Shown here in pieces: positions 1-6,022 of a stretch of DNA of 9,553 nt. The position numbers were made by a program, and so were the translations under genes. Within the stretch, counting starts at the first letter, position 1. Every line of letters begins with the position of its first letter. The notes below the pieces were generated by a model. The model did no database searches and had not been told where the DNA came from. It saw only the letters and a program-made list of their open reading frames with translations. The stretch is taken from contig DYCT01000057.1 of NCBI GenBank assembly GCA_019417975.1, positions 1-9,553 on the forward strand, in the 5' to 3' direction. This DNA is from Bacteroides sp. (GTDB lineage: Bacteria > Bacteroidota > Bacteroidia > Bacteroidales > Bacteroidaceae).

Positions 1-1
1 G

Positions 2-190
2 TTATATACGTTTTCTTTTCCTTCGTTCTATGGGAAAGGAATGCGTGCCGCTCTTTTTATGAACTATTGTTTCAACAAGAAATTAACCGCGTTATTAAAG
101 GTAGGGCAGACGATTTATAAAGAGACAATAGAAGCCGGTATTCGTCCTCGCAAAGCCACTGTCGATTGTCAGTTGCGTTGGACATTTTAG
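2..190 (+). CDS. C-terminal end of an outer-membrane beta-barrel-like protein (partial, 5' truncated)
   Basis: An open frame enters from the left edge and ends at TAG 188-190, giving 62 residues. The fragment alternates polar and hydrophobic residues in beta-strand fashion, contains a YGKGMR segment near residues 10-15, and ends in LRWTF. A terminal phenylalanine preceded by an alternating strand is the usual C-terminal signature of outer-membrane barrels. The pattern resembles the C-terminal barrel part of large Bacteroides proteins annotated as helix-hairpin-helix/ComEA-like, but that assignment is from memory of the family and the diagnostic N-terminal part lies outside the window. No terminator is visible in the 98 bp before the next gene, so read-through is possible, although that gene appears to have its own promoter. 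The coding nature is fairly safe; the family is uncertain. Confidence 0.6.
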   Translation, partial: LYTFSFPSFYGKGMRAALFMNYCFNKKLTALLKVGQTIYKETIEAGIRPRKATVDCQLRWTF

Positions 191-255
191 AATAGAATAT
201 TATCGGGTTTATTATGTTTTTTATTCTTCCGCTATGGAAATTCGTATTTTTCAGC

Positions 256-263
256 TACATTTG
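256..263 (+). promoter_or_regulatory. Bacteroidetes -7 box of the radical SAM gene
   Basis: TACATTTG is a full match to the TAnnTTTG -7 consensus of the Bacteroidetes primary sigma factor. It lies 25 nt before the ATG at 289, implying a short leader of about 20 nt. No good TTTG -33 box is seen at the expected 19-21 nt upstream. Its position inside the longer possible N-terminus (from 214) argues that translation begins at 289. Confidence 0.5.
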
Positions 264-288
264 TTTCTGTTATTTAAATGAAAAAGCT

Positions 289-1065
289 ATGTCTACTGTC
301 ATTTATTCTTCTCCTATTTTCGGACCGGTTCATAGTCGTCGGTTGGGAGTATCATTAGGAATTAATCTGTTGCCTGCAGATGGCAAGCATTGTTCGTTCG
401 ATTGCATTTATTGCGAATGTGGTTTTAATGCCGACCACCGTCCGCATACTCCGCTTCCTACTCGTGAAGAAGTACGTGCAGCTTTAGAGGCACGTTTGCA
501 AGATATGCAGTTCAATGGTCCAAAGCCCGATGTGCTTACTTTTGCTGGAAACGGAGAACCTACCGCTCATCCTCATTTTGCAGAAATCATTGATGATACG
601 CTTGCGCTTAGAGATAAGTATTTTCCGGAAGCTAAAGTAAGTGTATTGAGTAATTCTACATTTTTATTTCGTTCGCAAGTATTCGAAGCTCTAAGTCGGG
701 TGGACAATAATATATTGAAACTGGATACGGTAGATATAGATTATATTCGGACGGTCGATCGTCCTACCGGGTCGTACGATTTGGAAGCTATTATCCGTCA
801 TTTGAAGGATTTCAAGGGCAAGCTGATTATCCAGACGATGTTTATGAAAGGCACGTTTCAAGGTAAAGAGGTGGATAATACTTCAGATGCTTTTGTATTG
901 CCTTGGCTGAAGGTTGTGAAAGAGATTGCGCCTCGTCAAATAATGATTTATACTATTGACCGTGAAACTCCTGCGCATGGTCTTTGTAAGGCTACTCACG
1001 AAGAGTTGGATAGGATTGTTGACTTGTTGAAAGCAGAGGGGCTTTACGCTACTGCATCTTATTGA
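289..1065 (+). CDS. Radical SAM protein (COG0731-like Fe-S oxidoreductase)
   Basis: 258 residues. A canonical CX3CX2C motif at C35, C39 and C42 would bind the 4Fe-4S cluster that cleaves S-adenosylmethionine. A GNGEP motif at 87-91 matches the SAM-binding GGE-type motif. The N-terminal stretch with FGPVHSRRLGVSLGIN fits the COG0731 group of stand-alone radical SAM proteins distantly related to wyosine-synthesis enzymes; the substrate is not known for this subgroup. The start is ATG 289. An in-frame ATG at 214 would add 25 hydrophobic residues not expected in the family, and a good -7 box sits between the two. No Shine-Dalgarno sequence is present. The gene looks monocistronic and is closed by the hairpin at 1086-1128. 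The radical SAM assignment is firm; the biological role is unassigned. Confidence 0.9.
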   Translation: MSTVIYSSPIFGPVHSRRLGVSLGINLLPADGKHCSFDCIYCECGFNADHRPHTPLPTREEVRAALEARLQDMQFNGPKPDVLTFAGNGEPTAHPHFAEIIDDTLALRDKYFPEAKVSVLSNSTFLFRSQVFEALSRVDNNILKLDTVDIDYIRTVDRPTGSYDLEAIIRHLKDFKGKLIIQTMFMKGTFQGKEVDNTSDAFVLPWLKVVKEIAPRQIMIYTIDRETPAHGLCKATHEELDRIVDLLKAEGLYATASY

Positions 1066-1085
1066 GAAAAGAATCCTTTCTAATT

Positions 1086-1128
1086 AAAGAATAGGCTGAT
1101 TTCATAAACCGAAATCAGCCTATTCTTT
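1086..1128. terminator. Bidirectional rho-independent terminator between radical SAM and SulP genes
   Basis: A perfect 18-bp inverted repeat (arms 1086-1103 and 1111-1128, loop 1104-1110) lies between the convergent stop codons at 1065 and 1149. The outer ends of the arms are AAAG and CTTT, so both strands have a short U-rich exit. One hairpin probably serves both genes. Confidence 0.85.
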
Positions 1129-1148
1129 ATATGTTTATCTATGTAGAT

Positions 1149-2834
1149 TTATTTTGTTTCCAGTAATTCTTTGGCGCGGATGATGGCTTCATTAATGTTG
1201 CTGCAAATATTCTTTTCACCCAACAAACTATAGAAGTCGGCCTTTTCCAAAACCTTGTGAACATTTTTGTTTACACCGGACAATACGATTTCTATTTTCT
1301 CTTTTTTAGAAATCGTGCATAGGTTTTCCAAGTTGTGGATACCGGTAGAGTCGATAAATGGTACTTTACGCATACGGATGATACGTACTTTAGGACGGTC
1401 GCCTATCTGTGCCATAACCTCTTCAAATTTGGTCGCCATACCGAAGAAATACGGACCATTGATTTCGTAGACTTCTACTCCGTTGGGGATAATCAAGTGT
1501 TCTTCGTGAACTGTTACATCCAACTCCTGATTTGGGTCTATCTCATCTTTGATGACAGATATTTCGGTTGTTTCCATTACACGGTGCATAAACAGCACAC
1601 AAGCTATCACCAATCCGGTTTCAATGGCAACGGTCAAGTCGAAAATAATAGTCAGGAAGAAAGTGATAAGTAGTACGGTAATATCCGATTTCGGATTATT
1701 AAGCAGAGCTTTGAAAGTACGCCACCCACTCATGTTGTATGATACAACGATTAGCACACCTGCCAGACAAGCCATAGGAATGTATTGTGCCAACGGCATG
1801 AGGAAAAGCAAGATGAGAAGCAATACAATGGCATGGATGATACCGGCTACGGGGGTCTTACCACCATTGTTGATATTGGTCATGGTACGGGCGATAGCTC
1901 CTGTTGCCGGAATACCTCCGAAAAGAGGAGTAATCAAATTGGCTACACCCTGCGCAATCAATTCCGTGTTTGAGTCGTGGCGGTCACCGATGACACCATC
2001 GGCTACAGCTGCTGAAAGGAGTGATTCTATAGCTCCCAATACAGCAATCGTAATGGCTACCGGGAACAGATTCTTGATGGCTTCCCAATTGAGGTTGGGT
2101 ACTACAGCTTCGGGTAGCTCGGCCTTGATGCTGAAACGGTCGCCAATGGTGTCGATACAATCGATACCGGCATAAGCTTTCAACAAGTATACAACTATAG
2201 TGAGCAATACGATGGCTACCAGTGAACCAGGAATTTTTTTAGAGAATTTCGGAGTCATCGCTATGACGATAATACTCAAGATGCTGACAGCTGTATTCCA
2301 CCAATTGATGGTGTCGAAATGGCGGAAATAAAGCATCCATTTACCAATAAAGTCACCTGGTATTTTTTCACCTCCAAAGGTCAATCCAAACATGTCGGCT
2401 ATTTGAGTTGTAAATATGGTTACTGCGATACCACTTGTAAAACCTACAATAATTGGGTAGGGTATAAATTTGATAACTGCACCTAATTTAAATACACCCA
2501 ATAGAATAAGGATGACTCCGGCCATGAGTGTAGCAACAATCAAGCCATCAATGCCATATTGCTGGATGATGCCGTAGATGATGACAATAAATGCACCTGT
2601 CGGTCCACCAATCTGTACTTTGCTACCGCCGAGCAGCGAGATGATGAAACCGGCTACGATGGCAGTGATGATACCTTTTTCAGGCGATACGCCTGAAGCA
2701 ATTCCGAATGCGATGGCAAGCGGTAAAGCCACAATACCCACGATGACTCCGGCCATGAGGTCGGCCATGAAGGTAGACTTCGAGTAACTCTTCAGTGCTG
2801 TGTAGAGTTTGGGTTTGAATTCGAATGTTTTCAT
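1149..2834 (-). CDS. SulP family inorganic anion transporter with C-terminal STAS domain
   Basis: 561 residues, the usual bacterial SulP length. Residues about 20-420 are a polytopic membrane domain. It includes the SulP signature GGPTGAF at 76-82 and the conserved segment around FGGIPATGAIARTMTN (305-320), which belongs to the anion-binding core. From about residue 450 a cytoplasmic STAS domain follows, with the hallmark FIDSTG at 493-498. SulP proteins carry sulfate, bicarbonate or carboxylates across the inner membrane; the substrate cannot be read from sequence. No sulfate-assimilation gene is nearby, so bicarbonate is as plausible as sulfate. Transcription is divergent from rbr, from a -7 box at 2875-2882, with a leader of about 33 nt. 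The ATG at 2832-2834 (minus) gives an N-terminus that fits the family. The frame is intact. Confidence 0.93.
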   Translation of the reverse strand: MKTFEFKPKLYTALKSYSKSTFMADLMAGVIVGIVALPLAIAFGIASGVSPEKGIITAIVAGFIISLLGGSKVQIGGPTGAFIVIIYGIIQQYGIDGLIVATLMAGVILILLGVFKLGAVIKFIPYPIIVGFTSGIAVTIFTTQIADMFGLTFGGEKIPGDFIGKWMLYFRHFDTINWWNTAVSILSIIVIAMTPKFSKKIPGSLVAIVLLTIVVYLLKAYAGIDCIDTIGDRFSIKAELPEAVVPNLNWEAIKNLFPVAITIAVLGAIESLLSAAVADGVIGDRHDSNTELIAQGVANLITPLFGGIPATGAIARTMTNINNGGKTPVAGIIHAIVLLLILLFLMPLAQYIPMACLAGVLIVVSYNMSGWRTFKALLNNPKSDITVLLITFFLTIIFDLTVAIETGLVIACVLFMHRVMETTEISVIKDEIDPNQELDVTVHEEHLIIPNGVEVYEINGPYFFGMATKFEEVMAQIGDRPKVRIIRMRKVPFIDSTGIHNLENLCTISKKEKIEIVLSGVNKNVHKVLEKADFYSLLGEKNICSNINEAIIRAKELLETK

Positions 2835-2874
2835 TTGTTTATTGATTGTGATAACCTATTGAATTTTGAGGGGG

Positions 2875-2882
2875 CAAAGGTA
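2875..2882 (-). promoter_or_regulatory. -7 box of the SulP transporter gene
   Basis: Read on the minus strand this is TACCTTTG, a full match to TAnnTTTG, 40 nt before the SulP start codon. The -33 region is AT-rich without a clear TTTG. Confidence 0.55.
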
Positions 2883-2941
2883 CAAAATTAAATTGAATTA
2901 ACATCTGTTTTAAATATTAAATGACGTATTCTTTTAAAAAT

Positions 2942-2956
2942 TAGGTATTATGCCTA
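2942..2956. promoter_or_regulatory. Imperfect 15-bp palindrome overlapping the rbr promoter (candidate operator)
   Basis: TAGGTATTATGCCTA is a palindrome with one mismatched pair (T/G) around a central T. It lies between the expected -33 and -7 positions of the rbr promoter and its last two bases overlap the -7 box. That placement suits a repressor or redox-regulator site. The regulator is unknown: it is not a PerR box, and its spacing does not fit the canonical OxyR arrangement. Confidence 0.35.
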
Positions 2957-2962
2957 TATTTG
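2955..2962 (+). promoter_or_regulatory. -7 box of rubrerythrin gene rbr
   Basis: TATATTTG matches TAnnTTTG in full and lies 31 nt before the rbr ATG at 2994, implying a leader of about 25 nt. A -33 element is not clear. The promoter looks intact even though the gene behind it carries a frameshift. Confidence 0.55.
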
Positions 2963-2993
2963 TCTATTGTTATTCACTAAAAAAGAATAGGTT

Positions 2994-3573
2994 ATGGAAA
3001 AATCATTGAAAGGTACGCGGACAGAGAAGAACTTATTGACTTCTTTTGCTGGAGAATCACAAGCTCGGATGCGTTATACTTACTATGCCAGTGTAGCTAA
3101 GAAAGAAGGTTATGAAACAGATAGCTGCTGTATTTTTGGAAACGGCAGAGCAAGAAAAGGAACATGCCAAACGAATGTTTAAATACTTGGAAGGAGGAAA
3201 GGTGGAGATTACTGCTACCTATCCGGCTGGAGTTATTGCTTCGACATTGGAAAATCTGAAAGCGGCTGCAGAAGGTGAGCATGAAGAATGGTCTGCTGAT
3301 TATCCGCATTTTGCTGAAGTGGCCGATGCAGAGGGTTTTTCTGTCATTGCAACCTTATATCGCAACATTAGTGTGGCAGAAAAAGGGCACGAAGAGCGTT
3401 ACAGAGCTTTTGTGCAGAATATAGAAGCCGGCAAGGTGTTTGAAAAAGACGAAGTAGTGGTATGGCAATGCAGAAATTGCGGATTTATTTTGGAAGCTAA
3501 GCAGGCTCCCGATGTTTGTCCGGCTTGTTTGCATCCGCAGGGCTATTTCGAAGTGATGAAAAGAAACTTTTAA
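2994..3573 (+). pseudogene. rbr: Rubrerythrin, interrupted by a +1 frameshift (extra A at 3115-3117)
   Basis: Rubrerythrin is a cytoplasmic diiron/rubredoxin NAD(P)H-linked peroxidase of anaerobes. Frame 1 runs from ATG 2994 and reads correctly to residue 41 (KKEGYE), then turns to nonsense and stops at 3180-3182 after 62 codons. The rest of the family sequence (QIAAVFLETAEQEKEHA onward) continues in the next frame to TAA 3571-3573. Removing one A from GAAACAG restores an uninterrupted 192-residue protein of normal length. The repaired protein has all expected ligands: E21, ExxH at E54/H57, E95 and E98, ExxH at E129/H132, and a C-terminal rubredoxin domain with CxxC pairs C159/C162 and C175/C178. 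The downstream frame has its own ATG at 3112 and could give 153 residues, but these lack the helix bearing E21. It is either a real recent mutation or a sequencing/assembly error; everything else in the gene looks well conserved. Confidence 0.88.
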
Positions 3574-3612
3574 AATTAAGGAATTCGAAATAAAATTAGA
3601 ACATTAGCCAAT

Positions 3613-3657
3613 TGCCCGCCATTGATAAAACTCACATCAATGGTGGGCATTTTTTTA
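3613..3657 (+). terminator. Rho-independent terminator of rbr
   Basis: A 14-bp stem (arms 3613-3626 and 3636-3649, one G-U wobble) with a 9-nt loop is followed directly by a run of eight T at 3650-3657. It lies 39 nt after the rbr stop, in the plus orientation. Confidence 0.88.
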
Positions 3658-3660
3658 TTT

Positions 3661-3799
3661 AATTACCTCAAAATGAAATGAAAAGAAATGTATCGCTTAT
3701 TAAAATTATATATTCATTTCGAACTCACGTTAAATTATGAATTTGGGAATCGGCTGAAAGAGCTAAGGAAGCTGTGGTAGCTTTGAATACTGATAACTG
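3661..3799. other. Gene-free interval between two terminators
   Basis: Within the 311-bp gap between rbr and nadB, this 139-bp piece lies between the rbr terminator and the bidirectional hairpin at 3800-3841. I see no convincing -7 box, no tRNA and no long frame. A 15-codon plus-strand tail ending in TGA 3798-3800 (AERAKEAVVALNTDN) has a protein-like composition and sits right at the terminator, so it could be the remnant of a gene's 3' end. The heptamer GAATCGG at 3747-3753 recurs in the terminator's right arm at 3827-3833. Nothing here is supported well enough to call a gene. Confidence 0.4.
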
Positions 3800-3841
3800 A
3801 AAAAAGACCGATTCTTCTCTTTTGAGGAATCGGTCTTTTTT
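3800..3841. terminator. Bidirectional rho-independent terminator downstream of nadB
   Basis: A perfect 15-bp stem (arms 3800-3814 and 3827-3841) is capped by a CTC-TTTT-GAG mini-hairpin after a 2-nt bulge. The arms begin with six A and end with six T, so each strand has a U tract. It lies 43 bp beyond the nadB stop on the minus strand and is the obvious nadB terminator; on the plus strand it has no evident client gene. Confidence 0.88.
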
Positions 3842-3884
3842 AGGGATAAAACAATGAAAGTTTAATTTCTTGTTTAGAATATGT

Positions 3885-5459
3885 TTAATCTTCTTTGCGA
3901 GGATAATCAATCGTATAGTGCAGTCCGCGACTTTCCTTTCTTTCCATGGCTTGACGAGTGATGAGGTATCCCACGTTAATCATGTTGCGTAGTTCGCACA
4001 GCTCTCGGGTAGCTTTGCTGCTCTTGAAGAGTTTCTCAGTCTCTTCGTACAGAATATCCAGACGATTCCATGCACGTGTGAGGCGTGTGTTGCTTCGTAC
4101 GATACCTACATAGCATTCCATAATCTGGTTCACCTCCTTCATGCTCTGAGTAATCAGTACCCGTTCTTCATTGGAGATGGTGCCTTCGTCGTTCCACATC
4201 GGAATGTCTTCATTGAAATCGTAACGATCCAGGATGCTAAGTGAATGCTTGGCAGCTGCGTCGGCATAGACTACAGCTTCTATCAAGGAGTTTGAAGCCA
4301 GACGGTTTCCACCGTGTAAGCCTGTGCAAGAGCATTCACCGATGGCATAAAGGCGTCTGATGCTCGATTGTCCGTTTAAGTCTACTTTGATACCTCCGCA
4401 GAGATAATGAGCGGCCGGTGCTACAGGGATATAATCTTTGGTTATATCGATACCAATGCTCATACATTTCTTATAAATATTTGGGAAGTGTTTCTTGGTC
4501 TCTTCCGGGTCTTTATGAGTGACATCCAAGTAAACATGATCTTCACCACGCAGTTTCATTTCGCTATCAATGGCACGTGCCACAATGTCGCGTGGAGCGA
4601 GTGATAAGCGAGGGTCGTATTTCTGCATGAATTCTTTTCCGTCCATGGTACGCAATACGGCTCCATAGCCACGCATAGCTTCGGTAATGAGGAAACAAGG
4701 ACGGTCGCCCGGATGGTAGAGTGCTGTGGGGTGAAACTGGATGAACTCCATGTCTTTTACAGTTCCTTTGGCACGATACACCATGGCAATGCCGTCACCG
4801 GTAGCTACAAGCGGATTGGTTGTGTTGCGGTATACAGCTTCGCAACCTCCGGTAGCCATGACTGTAATTTTAGACAAGAAAGTGTCCACTTCGCCTGTTT
4901 CTTCGTTCAATACGTATGCACCGAAACATTTGATACCTGGTGTATGGCGGGTGACGATGATACCTAAGTGGTGTTGGGTAATGATTTCTACAGCAAAAAA
5001 GTTTGTGAAGACCTGGATGTTTGGTTCGGCTTTGACAGCTTGAATCAAACTGTCTTGAATTTCGGCTCCGGTGTTGTCTTTGTGATGGAGGATACGAAAT
5101 TCGGAATGTCCGCCTTCTTTGTGTAAGTCGAAGTTTCCTTTTTCATTTTTATCGAACTTGACACCCCAGTCGATGAGCTCCTTAATCTGTGCAGGTGCTT
5201 CGCGTACTACTTTTTCCACAGCCGCAGGGTCGCTTATCCAGTCGCCGGCTATCATTGTGTCCTGGATGTGCTTTTCGAAATTGTCTACTTGCAAGTTGGT
5301 GACCGAAGCGATACCTCCTTGTGCGAAATAGGTGTTGGCTTCTTGTAAGCCAGCTTTACAAATCAAGGCAACGGATTTCCCTTGTTGTGCTACTTTCAAA
5401 GCAAAACTCATGCCGGCAATTCCGGAGCCGATAACTAAAAAGTCGAACTTTCTAACCAT
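3885..5459 (-). CDS. nadB: L-aspartate oxidase (NAD biosynthesis)
   Basis: 524 residues, close to the 540 of E. coli NadB. The enzyme is a cytoplasmic FAD protein that oxidises L-aspartate to iminoaspartate, which NadA condenses to quinolinate; fumarate can replace oxygen as acceptor in anaerobes. The N-terminal dinucleotide fold shows GSGIAG at 11-16. Family landmarks follow in order: NTYFAQGGIASV (42-53), the GGHSEFR region with E120, FHPTALYHPGDR (242-253), LAPRD with R290, HYLCGG with H351, and TGLHGGNRLASNSL with R386. These fit the catalytic and dicarboxylate-binding residues known for NadB and the related fumarate reductase flavoproteins. The TGLHGGNRLASNS segment and C-terminal helical domain favour NadB over FrdA/SdhA. 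The gene stands alone: no nadA or nadC is in the window. It has its own -7 box at 5480-5487. Confidence 0.95.
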   Translation of the reverse strand: MVRKFDFLVIGSGIAGMSFALKVAQQGKSVALICKAGLQEANTYFAQGGIASVTNLQVDNFEKHIQDTMIAGDWISDPAAVEKVVREAPAQIKELIDWGVKFDKNEKGNFDLHKEGGHSEFRILHHKDNTGAEIQDSLIQAVKAEPNIQVFTNFFAVEIITQHHLGIIVTRHTPGIKCFGAYVLNEETGEVDTFLSKITVMATGGCEAVYRNTTNPLVATGDGIAMVYRAKGTVKDMEFIQFHPTALYHPGDRPCFLITEAMRGYGAVLRTMDGKEFMQKYDPRLSLAPRDIVARAIDSEMKLRGEDHVYLDVTHKDPEETKKHFPNIYKKCMSIGIDITKDYIPVAPAAHYLCGGIKVDLNGQSSIRRLYAIGECSCTGLHGGNRLASNSLIEAVVYADAAAKHSLSILDRYDFNEDIPMWNDEGTISNEERVLITQSMKEVNQIMECYVGIVRSNTRLTRAWNRLDILYEETEKLFKSSKATRELCELRNMINVGYLITRQAMERKESRGLHYTIDYPRKED

Positions 5460-5479
5460 GTTAATATGTTTATAGGCTG

Positions 5480-5487
5480 CAAAGCTA
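5480..5487 (-). promoter_or_regulatory. -7 box of nadB
   Basis: On the minus strand this reads TAGCTTTG, a full TAnnTTTG match, 20 nt before the nadB ATG, giving a very short leader. The upstream -33 area is filled by an oligopurine stretch on this strand (complement of the pyrimidine run 5493-5516) and has no TTTG. Confidence 0.5.
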
Positions 5488-5540
5488 CTAAATTCTCTTT
5501 TTTCCCTCTCTCTTTTAGGGTAAATATTTGATAAAATGCT

Positions 5541-5548
5541 TATCTTTC
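5541..5548 (+). promoter_or_regulatory. Possible -7 box of the PH-like/lpdA/dacB operon
   Basis: TATCTTTC differs from TAnnTTTG at the last base only and lies 17 nt before the ATG at 5566, a spacing like that of nadB. No proper -33 box is seen at the right distance. It is the best candidate in the 106-bp divergent region. Confidence 0.35.
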
Positions 5549-5565
5549 GCCAAAATTAAAAGTAT

Positions 5566-6009
5566 ATGAATCGAATCTTTCATCCCAAGATAGGGTTAAG
5601 CCTTTATTTTGTCATAGGATTTTTGTTTACCCAGCTGTTTCATTTCTTTTGGATAAAGGAGATATTGGTAGCTGTACTTATTGTTTTGTTAGAGCTTTTC
5701 TTGATTGAGGCTGTCATCCATACTTGTTATGTGATTTCGTCCGATGGGATGTTGAAACTTCATGTAGGTCGTTTCTTTCCGGATAGGACCATCTCTGTCA
5801 AGGATATTTTGAGCTTGAAGCGTTCACATTCCTGGCAAGGTGCAGCTGCTTTGTCGCACGAGCGTATACAGATTGTTTATAAGAACAGTTTAAGACAAGA
5901 GTCGGTTGCTGTTTCGCCTAAGAAAGAACAGGAGTTTATTGATGCCCTTCTTCGCCAAAATCCAGCGATTGAGGTGGGTGAGGGGTTACCTTATACAAAG
6001 ACCTTTTAA
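5566..6009 (+). CDS. Small membrane protein with bacterial PH-like (bPH_6/DUF1200-type) domain
   Basis: 147 residues. Two adjacent hydrophobic segments (about residues 9-28 and 31-50) form a membrane hairpin. They are followed by a soluble domain of about 85 residues that opens with YVISSDGMLKLHVGRFFPDR (55-74) and has a helical end (KKEQEFIDALLRQNP). This layout, with the Y-x-I-x-x-D/G-L opening strand, a 'DILSLKRS' strand and a terminal helix, matches the YyaB-type bacterial PH domain family. The function of that family is unknown; an envelope-associated role is inference. The gene is first in an operon, 13 nt before lpdA. The start is the only sensible ATG and precedes the first membrane segment. 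Confidence 0.7.
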   Translation: MNRIFHPKIGLSLYFVIGFLFTQLFHFFWIKEILVAVLIVLLELFLIEAVIHTCYVISSDGMLKLHVGRFFPDRTISVKDILSLKRSHSWQGAAALSHERIQIVYKNSLRQESVAVSPKKEQEFIDALLRQNPAIEVGEGLPYTKTF

Positions 6010-6022
6010 CCTCTTAAATAAT

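Noticed and set aside
214..288. 25-residue hydrophobic N-terminal extension of the radical SAM protein
   Set aside because: A full -7 promoter box lies inside it, and the radical SAM family usually starts near the ATG at 289; the extension is probably untranslated leader and promoter.
278..358. 26-codon frame starting MKKLCLLSF that resembles a signal peptide
   Set aside because: It overlaps the radical SAM gene in another frame and stops at once; its look comes from the T-rich codons of the real gene.
1549..2175. Long plus-strand frame (208 codons) opposite the SulP gene
   Set aside because: It is antisense to the conserved SulP membrane core, has no recognisable domain and no promoter; a coding shadow.
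2942..2967. Canonical OxyR box before rbr
   Set aside because: CTAT elements occur at 2954 and 2964, but the ATAG partners are missing at the required spacing, so only half-site resemblance remains.
3725..3910. 61-codon minus-strand frame across the nadB terminator
   Set aside because: It reads through a strong hairpin and overlaps the nadB end; low-complexity composition and no promoter.
4741..5043. 100-codon plus-strand frame opposite nadB
   Set aside because: Antisense shadow of the conserved NadB FAD domain with no family resemblance.
5906..6022. Upstream extension of lpdA overlapping the PH-like gene
   Set aside because: It lies in another frame of the preceding gene, and the FAD motif begins right after ATG 6023, the normal N-terminus of the family.
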